Shown here in pieces: positions 51,744-59,400 of a stretch of DNA of 64,000 nt. The DNA lies in NCBI RefSeq assembly GCF_041927875.1, contig NZ_JBHFHN010000001.1, one strand, 5' to 3'. Position 1 is the first letter of the stretch. Each line of letters begins with the position of its first letter. Source of the stretch: Paracoccus sp041927875. Its GTDB lineage: Bacteria; Pseudomonadota; Alphaproteobacteria; Rhodobacterales; Rhodobacteraceae. Below the pieces are notes generated by a model. It searched no databases. It was given only the letters and a program-made list of their open reading frames with translations, and was not told where the DNA came from. Made by a program: the position numbers and the translations under genes.

Positions 51744-52267
51744 TGACGGGTGCCAACACCGCCGGGCCGGACCGTGAGGTCGCCACCCAGGCGCTGAACC
51801 GTGAATTGCAGGACAAGGGTTTCCTGCTGACCACGACCGAGGACATCATCAACTGGGCGCGCAACGGCAGCTTGCACTGGATGACCTTCGGCCTTGCCTG
51901 CTGCGCGGTCGAGATGATCCAGGCCGCGATGCCGCGTTACGACATGGAACGCTGGGGCACCGCGCCGCGCGCATCCCCGCGCCAGTCCGACCTGATGATC
52001 GTCGCGGGCACGCTGACGAACAAGATGGCCCCGGCTTTGCGCAAGGTTTATGACCAGATGCCGGAACCGCGCTATGTCATCAGCATGGGCTCCTGCGCGA
52101 ATGGCGGCGGCTATTATCATTACAGCTATTCCGTGGTGCGGGGCTGCGACCGCGTGGTGCCGGTGGACATCTATGTGCCCGGCTGCCCGCCCAGTGCCGA
52201 AGCGCTGATGTATGGCATCCTGCAATTGCAGCGGAAGATCCGTCGCACCGGCACCCTGGTGAGGTAA
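51734..52267 (+). CDS. nuoB: NADH-quinone oxidoreductase subunit B (Nqo6)
   Basis: A 177-residue peripheral subunit holding cluster N2 next to the quinone site. Cluster ligands: the tandem Cys in GLACCAVEM, Cys in GSCANGGG and Cys in PGCPPS. Start is ATG 51734 (GGGGG seven bases upstream) or ATG 51743, which overlaps the nuoA stop; P. denitrificans Nqo6 as I remember it begins at the equivalent of the latter. Confidence 0.96.
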   Translation: MGVMTGANTAGPDREVATQALNRELQDKGFLLTTTEDIINWARNGSLHWMTFGLACCAVEMIQAAMPRYDMERWGTAPRASPRQSDLMIVAGTLTNKMAPALRKVYDQMPEPRYVISMGSCANGGGYYHYSYSVVRGCDRVVPVDIYVPGCPPSAEALMYGILQLQRKIRRTGTLVR

Positions 52268-52271
52268 AGCC

Positions 52272-52904
52272 ATGACCGTTTCCCACGCCAACCGCCATGT
52301 GACCGACGCCGCGCTTGCCGAACTGGCCGCCCATGTCGAGGCAAGCCGCCCGCAAACCGTCGTCGGCACCCAGATCGCCCATGGCGACCTGACCGTGACC
52401 ATCACCCTGACCGGGCTTTTGGATATGGTCGAGTTCCTGAAGACCGATCCGGCCTGTGCCTTCACCACGCTGGTCGACATCACCGCCGTCGATTACCCGT
52501 CGCGCGGCTTGCGCTTCGATGTGGTCTATCACTTCCTGTCGATGACGCGGAACCAGCGTATCCGGCTGATCGTGCAGATCCGCGCCGATGAGATGGTCCC
52601 CTCGATCACCGGCATCCACGCGACCGCGAACTGGTTCGAGCGCGAGACGTTCGACATGTTCGGCATCCTGTTCTCGGGCCACCCGGACCTGCGCCGGCTG
52701 CTGACCGATTACGGCTTCCGCGGCCATCCGCTGCGCAAGGACTTCCCGACCTCGGGCTATGTCGAGGTGCGCTATGACGAATCGCTGAAGCGCGTCGTCT
52801 ATGAGCCGGTGAAGCTGGTGCAGGAATATCGCCAGTTCGATTTCCTGTCGCCGTGGGAGGGTGCGAAATACATCCTGCCGGGTGACGAAAAGGCGCAGGG
52901 CTGA
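52272..52904 (+). CDS. nuoC: NADH-quinone oxidoreductase subunit C (Nqo5)
   Basis: A 210-residue 30-kDa subunit of the peripheral arm. The family signature is in ERETFDMFGILFSGHPDLRR and GHPLRKDFP. It packs against NuoD and NuoB. NuoC and NuoD are separate genes here, as usual in alphaproteobacteria. Confidence 0.95.
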   Translation: MTVSHANRHVTDAALAELAAHVEASRPQTVVGTQIAHGDLTVTITLTGLLDMVEFLKTDPACAFTTLVDITAVDYPSRGLRFDVVYHFLSMTRNQRIRLIVQIRADEMVPSITGIHATANWFERETFDMFGILFSGHPDLRRLLTDYGFRGHPLRKDFPTSGYVEVRYDESLKRVVYEPVKLVQEYRQFDFLSPWEGAKYILPGDEKAQG

Positions 52905-53335
52905 TGAAACCGGGCCTGACCATCGGCGCGACCGGCCAGCACCGCATGGTGGTGGCCCCGCATCATACGGTGCAGCGGCTGTTTGCCGATCAGGGCGCCT
53001 TTCCGGCGATGCCTGCGGTGTTCGCCACCGCCTATATGACCGGGCTGATGGAATGGGCCTGTGTCGAACTGATCAAGCCCTTCTATGATGCGGGCGAGGA
53101 CAGCCTGGGCACCCATGTCGATTTCAGCCATGTCGCGCCGACGCTGCCGGGGCAGACCGTCACCGTCACCGCGACGGTCGAGGCGATCGACGGGCGCAAG
53201 ATCTGGTTTACCGTCCGCGCCCATGACGGCGTAGACATGATCGGCGAGGGGCGCCACCAACGCGCGCTGATCGCCACGGAACGTTTCAACGAACGGCTGG
53301 CCGCCAAACGCGCGGCGGCAGGGCTGGAGGGTTAG
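52904..53335 (+). CDS. Hotdog-fold thioesterase-like protein in the nuo operon
   Basis: A 143-residue protein of the FlK/thioesterase family: TIGATGQHRMVVAPHHTVQR, then MPAVFATAYMTGLMEWAC, THVDFSHVAPTLPGQTV and WFTVRAHDG. The fold hydrolyses acyl-CoA thioesters in studied members. The start codon shares a base with the nuoC stop (TGATG) and nuoD follows after three bases, so it is a firm part of the operon. It probably corresponds to one of the unidentified frames known in Paracoccus nqo clusters. Role in complex I unknown. Confidence 0.82.
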   Translation: MKPGLTIGATGQHRMVVAPHHTVQRLFADQGAFPAMPAVFATAYMTGLMEWACVELIKPFYDAGEDSLGTHVDFSHVAPTLPGQTVTVTATVEAIDGRKIWFTVRAHDGVDMIGEGRHQRALIATERFNERLAAKRAAAGLEG

Positions 53336-53338
53336 GCC

Positions 53339-54583
53339 ATGATGGACGGCGACATCCGCGTGAACAGCTATGACGACGGCAGCAGCGACCTGCTGGGCGG
53401 CGAACAGCAGATCCGCAACTTCAACATCAACTTCGGTCCGCAGCACCCTTCGGCCCATGGCGTGCTGCGTCTGGTGCTGGAACTGGATGGCGAGATCGTG
53501 GAACGCGCCGATCCGCATGTCGGGCTGTTGCATCGCGGCACCGAAAAGCTGATGGAAAGCCGCACCTATCTGCAATCGCTGCCCTATTTCGACCGGCTGG
53601 ATTACGTCGCGCCGATGAACCAGGAACATGCCTGGTGTCTGGCGATCGAGCGGCTGACCGGCATCACCCCGCCGCGCCGGGGGCAGTTGATCCGGGTCTT
53701 GTATTCCGAAATCGGCCGGGTGCTGAACCACCTGCTGAACACCACCTCGCAGGCGCTGGACGTGGGCGCGCTGACGCCGCCGCTGTGGGGCTATGAGGAA
53801 CGCGAAAAGCTGATGATCTTTTACGAACGCGCCTGCGGGGCGCGTCTGCACGCGGCCTATTTCCGCCCCGGTGGCGTGCATCAGGATCTGCCGCCCGACC
53901 TGTTGGACGATATCGACGCCTGGGCCGATCAGTTCTATGGCGTGATCGACGACATCCACGGCCTCTTGACCGAAAACCGCATCTTCAAGCAGCGCAACGT
54001 CGATATCGGCGTGGTCAGCCCGCAGGATGTTCTGGACTGGGGTTTCTCGGGCGTGATGGCGCGCGGGTCGGGCTATGCCTGGGATCTGCGCCGCAGCCAA
54101 CCCTATGAATTGTATGACGAGTTCGACTTCAAGGTGCCGGTCGGCAAGAACGGCGATTGCTATGATCGCTACCTGCTGCGCATGGAAGAAATGGTGCAGT
54201 CGACCAACATGATCAAGCAGGCGACCGCCAAGCTGCGGGCGGCGGACGGGCAGGGCGACGTGCTGGCGCGCGGCAAGCTGACCCCGCCCAAGCGCGGCGA
54301 CATGAAGCGCGACATGGAAAGCCTGATCCACCATTTCAAACTGTATACCGAGGGGTTCCACGTCCCCGCCGGTCAGGTCTATGCCGCCGTCGAGGCCCCC
54401 AAGGGCGAGTTCGGCGTCTATCTGGTGGCCGATGGCACCAACCGCCCCTATCGCGCCAAGATCCGCGCGCCGGGCTATGTCCATCTGCAAAGCGCCGATT
54501 ACCTGTGCAAGGGCCACCAGCTTGCCGATGTGGCTGCGATCGTCGGCTCATATGATATCGTCTTCGGGGAGATCGACCGCTAA
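53339..54583 (+). CDS. nuoD: NADH-quinone oxidoreductase subunit D (Nqo4)
   Basis: A 414-residue 49-kDa subunit forming the quinone pocket with NuoB. Landmarks: NFGPQHPSAHGVLRL (His of the quinone head group), VGLLHRGTEKLME, and the C-terminal DIVFGEIDR. Tandem ATGs at 53339 and 53342. Length matches the alphaproteobacterial family. Confidence 0.97.
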   Translation: MMDGDIRVNSYDDGSSDLLGGEQQIRNFNINFGPQHPSAHGVLRLVLELDGEIVERADPHVGLLHRGTEKLMESRTYLQSLPYFDRLDYVAPMNQEHAWCLAIERLTGITPPRRGQLIRVLYSEIGRVLNHLLNTTSQALDVGALTPPLWGYEEREKLMIFYERACGARLHAAYFRPGGVHQDLPPDLLDDIDAWADQFYGVIDDIHGLLTENRIFKQRNVDIGVVSPQDVLDWGFSGVMARGSGYAWDLRRSQPYELYDEFDFKVPVGKNGDCYDRYLLRMEEMVQSTNMIKQATAKLRAADGQGDVLARGKLTPPKRGDMKRDMESLIHHFKLYTEGFHVPAGQVYAAVEAPKGEFGVYLVADGTNRPYRAKIRAPGYVHLQSADYLCKGHQLADVAAIVGSYDIVFGEIDR

Positions 54584-55770
54584 TGCTGCGCCGCCTGCAT
54601 CACGAACAACCCGCCAGCTTTGCCTTTACCCCCGCCAATGAAAAATGGGCGCGGGCGCAGATGACGAAATATCCCGAAGGCCGTCAGGCCAGTGCCATTA
54701 TCCCGCTTTTGTGGCGCGCCCAGGAACAGGAGGGCTGGCTGAGCCGCCCCGCCATCGAACATGTCGCGACCATGCTGGGGATGCCCTATATCCGCGCGCT
54801 TGAGGTGGCGACCTTCTATTTCATGTTCCAGCTCGCCCCCGTGGGTCGGGTCGCACATATCCAGATCTGCGGCACCACCAGCTGCATGATCTGCGGGGCC
54901 GAGGATCTGATCGCCGTCTGCCGCGAAAAGATCGCGCCGACGCCGCATACCGTTTCGGCGGATGGCAATTTCAGCTGGGAAGAGGTCGAATGCCTTGGCG
55001 CCTGCACCAATGCGCCCATGGCCCAGATCGGCAAGGATTACTATGAAGACCTGACGCCCGACCGGCTGCGGGCGATGATCGACGAATTCAGCGCCGGTCA
55101 GGTGCCGGTGCCGGGTCCGCAGAACGGCCGCTGGGCCAGCGAACCCTTGGGCGGGCTGACCAGCCTGACCAGCGTTCCCGGCGCGCGTGAGGCGCATAAC
55201 GGTTCGGTCGCTTTGGCCGTCGGCATTGGCGATACGGTCAAGCGCATCGACGGCACCGAGGTGCCGCTGCTGACGCCCTGGCTGAACCGGCGCACCGCCG
55301 ATCAGCAGCCCGACGCGCCGCAGCCCGCCGAGGAGGCGCCCGAGGCGAAACCCTCCGAGGGCAAGCCCGTGGATGCGACCGGCATCACCGTGCAAGAGGC
55401 GACCGAAGGTTCGGCCGCGCGGCCCGTGTCGAAATCCGAACCCGAAGGCGCGGTGCCCGATATTGACGGCGGCGCATCCGCAAGCCGTCCGCAGGGCCTG
55501 ACCGCCGCGCGCGACGGGCGGGCCGATGATCTGAAGCTGATCAAGGGCGTCGGCCCCAAGCTTGAGGCGCTGCTGCACAGCCTGGGCTTTTACCATTTCG
55601 ACCAGATCGCCGGCTGGACCGGGGCGGAACTCGCCTGGGTCGACAGCAACCTTGAGGGGTTCCATGGCCGCGCGACCCGCGATGACTGGGTGTCGCAGGC
55701 GAAACTTCTGGCGGCAGGCGGTCAGACCGACCAGTCGCGCCGTCTGACCGGCAAGGATCAGGACTCGTAA
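54583..55770 (+). CDS. nuoE: NADH-quinone oxidoreductase subunit E (Nqo2) with C-terminal HhH extension
   Basis: A 395-residue subunit. Residues 1 to about 200 are the standard thioredoxin-like NuoE with [2Fe-2S] ligands C96, C101, C137 and C141. Then comes a low-complexity Pro/Glu/Ala linker (about 240-305) and a helix-hairpin-helix module (about 313-385) containing LKLIKGVGPKLEALL and ending AKLLAAGGQT. Typical NuoE is 160-240 residues; I recall a similarly long NuoE in Rhodobacter capsulatus. The module recurs in the next gene. Start overlaps the nuoD stop by one base. Confidence 0.93.
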   Translation: MLRRLHHEQPASFAFTPANEKWARAQMTKYPEGRQASAIIPLLWRAQEQEGWLSRPAIEHVATMLGMPYIRALEVATFYFMFQLAPVGRVAHIQICGTTSCMICGAEDLIAVCREKIAPTPHTVSADGNFSWEEVECLGACTNAPMAQIGKDYYEDLTPDRLRAMIDEFSAGQVPVPGPQNGRWASEPLGGLTSLTSVPGAREAHNGSVALAVGIGDTVKRIDGTEVPLLTPWLNRRTADQQPDAPQPAEEAPEAKPSEGKPVDATGITVQEATEGSAARPVSKSEPEGAVPDIDGGASASRPQGLTAARDGRADDLKLIKGVGPKLEALLHSLGFYHFDQIAGWTGAELAWVDSNLEGFHGRATRDDWVSQAKLLAAGGQTDQSRRLTGKDQDS

Positions 55771-55794
55771 TTTCCCCGCAGGGAGGACGACAGG

Positions 55795-56844
55795 ATGACG
55801 TGCAAGGCAAGATGCTGGATCTGGGCGGCGGTGGCAGGCATCCTGTCGGCGCTGCTGTTGATGTCGGACGCCCATTTCGGCGTTGTCGCGGCACTGGTGC
55901 TGGGTCTGGTGATCTGCGGGATGCTGGGATCGGTGCTGATCTGGCTGTTCTGCGACGGCGCGCCGGTTGGTGATTGGTCTGCCGAGCGTCCGGGCACGCC
56001 TGCGGCATTTGCCAATGTCACGGCAAAGGCTGCGGTTGCCGACAAGCCGGTCGAGGCCGCGACCAAGCCTGCGGCCGCTGCCCCTGCGCCCGCTGCGCCT
56101 GTAGCCGTTGCCGCGCCTGCCGAGCCTGCGCCGGTTGCCGCCGCGACCCCCGTCGCGCCCGTGCAGCCTGCGGCTGAAAAGCCCGCAGCACAGGCCGCCA
56201 CCCCTGCCGCCACCCCTGCGGCGGCACCGGCTGCCGATGCCGTCGTCACCGCGCCCGCCGGCTTTGCCGATCTGCCCGCCGATGACGCGGCTGCCGATAC
56301 GCCTGCCGTCGCCAAACCCCGCCGCGCCGCCGCCTCGCGTGAGCCGGTGGCGCGCAAGCCGGTCAGCAAACCCGCCCGCACCGGTGCCCGCGCCGCCGCC
56401 ACGCCCCGCGCCGCGACCCCGCGCAAGGCCGCCAAGCCTGCCGCCAAGGCCGAAGTGACGGCCCCGGCGGCGGCAGCGGTGAAGCCCGCGACCAAGCCGA
56501 AGCCCGAAAAGGCCGCCAAGGCCGACGCGGTGACGCCCGCCAAGGCCAAAGCCGAAAAGCCCGCCAAGGCCAAGGCTGCGAAAGCCGCCGCGGCTGTCCG
56601 TGACGACCTCAAGCGGATCAAGGGGGTCGGGCCGAAAACCGAACTGGCACTGAACGATCAGGGCATCACCACCATGGCCCAGGTCGCGGCGCTGAAAGCC
56701 GCCGATATCAAGCGCCTGGATGAGGTTCTGGGCCGCCTTGCGGGGGCCGATGAACTGCGCGACTGGATCGCCCAGGCCAAGATCCTGGCCAAAGGCGGGC
56801 AGACCGAGTTTGCGGCCCGCGTTGACAAGGGCGGCGTCTATTGA
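55795..56844 (+). CDS. Membrane-anchored HhH protein of the nuo operon
   Basis: A 349-residue protein of unknown function. Two membrane helices near residues 6-25 and 35-57 are followed by about 200 residues of Ala/Pro/Lys low complexity, increasingly basic, and a C-terminal helix-hairpin-helix module (about 268-345) containing LKRIKGVGPKTELAL and ending AKILAKGGQT. The module is clearly related to the NuoE tail. HhH motifs usually bind DNA but here may mediate protein contacts. GGAGG precedes the ATG by eight bases. Likely an assembly or tethering factor for complex I (inference). Confidence 0.8.
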   Translation: MTCKARCWIWAAVAGILSALLLMSDAHFGVVAALVLGLVICGMLGSVLIWLFCDGAPVGDWSAERPGTPAAFANVTAKAAVADKPVEAATKPAAAAPAPAAPVAVAAPAEPAPVAAATPVAPVQPAAEKPAAQAATPAATPAAAPAADAVVTAPAGFADLPADDAAADTPAVAKPRRAAASREPVARKPVSKPARTGARAAATPRAATPRKAAKPAAKAEVTAPAAAAVKPATKPKPEKAAKADAVTPAKAKAEKPAKAKAAKAAAAVRDDLKRIKGVGPKTELALNDQGITTMAQVAALKAADIKRLDEVLGRLAGADELRDWIAQAKILAKGGQTEFAARVDKGGVY

Positions 56845-57074
56845 CCCGCCCGCCACCCGTCCCCCGCAGCCCGGCGCAGGCGCGTCAGGCCCGGCGGATC
56901 GCGGTGGTGATTGCCCTGACCATGCTGGCGTGGATCGCCGTGCAGGTTCTGGGCCGAACTTGGGGTTGGGAGGGTCGCTATGCCCTTCTGGCCGATCTGG
57001 CGGCGATGGCCGCATTTATCTGGGCGCTGGTCTCGACCTGGCGTCTTTGGCGGGGCCAGCGGCCCGAAGGATGA
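56841..57074 (+). CDS. DUF5337-like small membrane protein
   Basis: A 77-residue protein with two membrane helices (about 20-37 and 44-64), in the nuo operon. I recall a Rhodobacteraceae family of unknown function (DUF5337) with this size, topology and location. The start is a TTG that overlaps the preceding TGA stop (TTGA), with AAGGG upstream; there is no in-frame ATG before the first helix, so the TTG start is needed. Confidence 0.75.
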   Translation: MTRPPPVPRSPAQARQARRIAVVIALTMLAWIAVQVLGRTWGWEGRYALLADLAAMAAFIWALVSTWRLWRGQRPEG

Positions 57075-57078
57075 GCGA

Positions 57079-58374
57079 ATGCTGAAGGACCAGGATCGGA
57101 TCTTTACCAACCTTTACGGGATGCATGACCGCAGCCTGGCGGGCGCGCGGGCGCGCGGGCATTGGGACGGCACCGCCGATCTGATCGCGCGCGGGCGCGA
57201 TACGCTGATCGAACAGGTCAAGGCATCCGGCCTGCGCGGTCGCGGCGGCGCGGGCTTTCCGACCGGCCTGAAGTGGTCGTTCATGCCGAAAGGCTCGGAC
57301 GGGCGGCCGTCCTATCTGGTCATCAATGCCGACGAATCCGAGCCCGGCACCTGCAAGGACCGCGAGATCATGCGCCATGATCCGCACACCCTGATCGAGG
57401 GTGCGCTGATCGCCAGCTTCGCCATGGGCGCGCATACCTGCTATATCTACCTGCGCGGCGAATACATCCGCGAGCGTGAGGCGCTGCAGGCCGCCATCGA
57501 TGAATGCTATGACGCGGGGCTTTTGGGCCGGAACGCCGCGAAATCCGGCTGGGATTTCGACCTTTATCTGCATCACGGCGCCGGGGCCTATATCTGCGGC
57601 GAGGAAACCGCGCTGATCGAAAGCCTTGAGGGCAAGAAGGGGATGCCGCGGATGAAGCCGCCGTTCCCGGCCGGATCGGGCCTTTACGGCTGCCCGACCA
57701 CGGTGAACAACGTCGAATCCATCGCCGTGGTGCCGACCATCCTGCGCCGTGGCCCGGAATGGTTCGCCAGCTTCGGCCGCCCGAACAATGCCGGGACAAA
57801 GCTGTTCGGCATCTCGGGCCATGTCGAACGCCCCTGCGTTGTCGAAGAGGCGATGTCGATTCCGCTGCGCGAACTGCTGGACCGCCATTGCGGCGGCGTG
57901 CGCGGCGGCTGGGGCAACCTCAAGGCCGTCATCCCCGGCGGCTCGTCCGTGCCGCTGCTGACGGCGGCGCAATGCGACGATGCGATCATGGATTTCGACT
58001 GGCTGCGCGAACAGCGTTCGGGCCTGGGCACGGCGGCGGTGATCGTGATGGATCAGTCGACCGACATCATCAAGGCGATCTGGCGGCTGTCCAAGTTCTA
58101 CAAGCACGAAAGCTGTGGCCAATGCACGCCCTGCCGCGAAGGTACTGGCTGGATGATGCGCGTCATGGACCGCCTGGTGCGCGGCGAGGCCGAGATCGAG
58201 GAAATCGACATGCTCTTGTCGGTGACCAAGCAGGTCGAGGGCCACACGATCTGCGCCCTGGGCGATGCCGCCGCCTGGCCGATCCAGGGCCTGATCCGCG
58301 CCTACCGCGAGGAAATCGAGGACCGCATCAAGGCCCGCAAGACTGGCCGCATGGGGGCGATGGCGGCGGAATGA
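57079..58374 (+). CDS. nuoF: NADH-quinone oxidoreductase subunit F (Nqo1)
   Basis: A 431-residue 51-kDa subunit that oxidises NADH. FMN/NADH site: GLRGRGGAGFPTGLKW and the ADESEPGTCKDREI segment; cluster N3 ligands are in ESCGQCTPCREGTGW with a fourth Cys in HTICALGD. ATG 57079 follows AAGGA; the longer frame from 56980 overlaps the small membrane gene and is rejected. Confidence 0.97.
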   Translation: MLKDQDRIFTNLYGMHDRSLAGARARGHWDGTADLIARGRDTLIEQVKASGLRGRGGAGFPTGLKWSFMPKGSDGRPSYLVINADESEPGTCKDREIMRHDPHTLIEGALIASFAMGAHTCYIYLRGEYIREREALQAAIDECYDAGLLGRNAAKSGWDFDLYLHHGAGAYICGEETALIESLEGKKGMPRMKPPFPAGSGLYGCPTTVNNVESIAVVPTILRRGPEWFASFGRPNNAGTKLFGISGHVERPCVVEEAMSIPLRELLDRHCGGVRGGWGNLKAVIPGGSSVPLLTAAQCDDAIMDFDWLREQRSGLGTAAVIVMDQSTDIIKAIWRLSKFYKHESCGQCTPCREGTGWMMRVMDRLVRGEAEIEEIDMLLSVTKQVEGHTICALGDAAAWPIQGLIRAYREEIEDRIKARKTGRMGAMAAE

Positions 58375-58481
58375 CGGGGGCGCGGGCATATGGCCTCACG
58401 CAGGGATCACCGGCCTGTGCAGGGCTGGCGGCCGCGCGTCATGCTAGGACGGGCCATCCTGTCCTTGCAAAGGTATCTGCC

Positions 58482-58880
58482 ATGAAACTGCTATTGACGG
58501 TTGCCCTGATCGGTCTGACCGCGCTGCCCGCCGCCGCGCTGGAACCGATCGCCCAGAACACCGCGATCACCGGCAAACTGGTGGCCGCACGCATCGCCGA
58601 CCGCATCCGGCGGGAATGCGACCGCATCGACGCGCGGCTGATCTATGCCTATTCCGAGGCGCGCGGGCTGAAGCGCGATGCCGAACGCATGGGCTATTCC
58701 AGCGCCCAGATCGACGCCTTTCTGGACAGCAATTCCGAACGCGCGCGCATCTATGCCGATGCCGAACGCTGGCTGGCGGGCAAGGGCGCGAAGGCGGGCG
58801 ATGCCGCCAGCTTCTGCCGCGTGGGCCAAGGCGAGATCGCGGCGAAAACCTATATCGGTTCCTTCCTGAGGGCGCGGTAG
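58482..58880 (+). CDS. Exported DUF5333-like protein
   Basis: A 132-residue secreted protein: signal peptide to about residue 19 (LTALPAAA), then a helical domain beginning ITGKLVAARIADRIRREC and containing a Cys in the first helix and a second near the end (FCRVGQGE), likely a disulfide. The family (DUF5333, from memory) sits between nuoF and nuoG in Rhodobacteraceae. AAAGG lies eight bases before ATG 58482. Periplasmic; role in complex I biogenesis is only inferred from location. Confidence 0.75.
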   Translation: MKLLLTVALIGLTALPAAALEPIAQNTAITGKLVAARIADRIRRECDRIDARLIYAYSEARGLKRDAERMGYSSAQIDAFLDSNSERARIYADAERWLAGKGAKAGDAASFCRVGQGEIAAKTYIGSFLRAR

Positions 58881-58881
58881 C

Positions 58882-59283
58882 ATGGGCGGGCGGGGTATCC
58901 TGGCTGTGGTGGGTGTGGCGCTGCTGGCGGCGCCGGTGCCCGCCTGCGCCGATGCCGCGCTGCCCGCCGACTGGCTGGACAGCACCCCCGCCGCCGAGCT
59001 GACCGCCGATCTGCTGATCGCCCGCAAGATCGAGGCGCGCTGCCGCAACCTGCGCGTCACCGCCGAGGCCGAGGCGATGATCGACCGTCGCGCCGCCGAA
59101 CTGTCGTCCTATCTGACCGAACGCCGGCTTGGCCCCTCGGATGCCAGCCGCCGCGTCATCGCCGCCTTCGAGGCGAAACATGCCACGTCATATGCCGGCA
59201 CCAACAGCCTGTGCCGCGCGGGCTTCGTCGAAATGACCGACGGCAGCCGCATCGGCCATCTTTTGGGGCGGAGGCAGCCATGA
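58882..59283 (+). CDS. Second exported DUF5333-like protein
   Basis: A 133-residue secreted protein with a signal peptide to about residue 24 (PVPACADA). The mature part, LTADLLIARKIEARCRNL, parallels the preceding protein, with Cys in the first helix and another near the end (SLCRAGF), followed by an IGHLL segment that matches IGSFL of its neighbour. I read the two as an ancient tandem duplication. It starts one base after the previous stop. Confidence 0.7.
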   Translation: MGGRGILAVVGVALLAAPVPACADAALPADWLDSTPAAELTADLLIARKIEARCRNLRVTAEAEAMIDRRAAELSSYLTERRLGPSDASRRVIAAFEAKHATSYAGTNSLCRAGFVEMTDGSRIGHLLGRRQP

Positions 59284-59393
59284 CCGCCCGCCCCCAGACC
59301 CGCCATCACCCCTTCCACGCCCGCGCGGGCGTCTGGCCATTCCCCAATCCCCGCGGCCGGGGGCAGTCACAAGGCCGCCGGGCCGGAAAGTAG
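59280..59393 (+). CDS. Possible 37-residue basic ORF before nuoG
   Basis: A short reading frame whose ATG overlaps the preceding TGA (ATGA) and that stops seven bases before nuoG. The product is His/Arg/Pro-rich without hydrophobic segments. It fills an otherwise empty gap in a tightly packed operon, so it may be translated for coupling, but the composition is also what chance GC-rich sequence gives. Confidence 0.3.
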   Translation: MTARPQTRHHPFHARAGVWPFPNPRGRGQSQGRRAGK

Positions 59394-59400
59394 GACGAGC

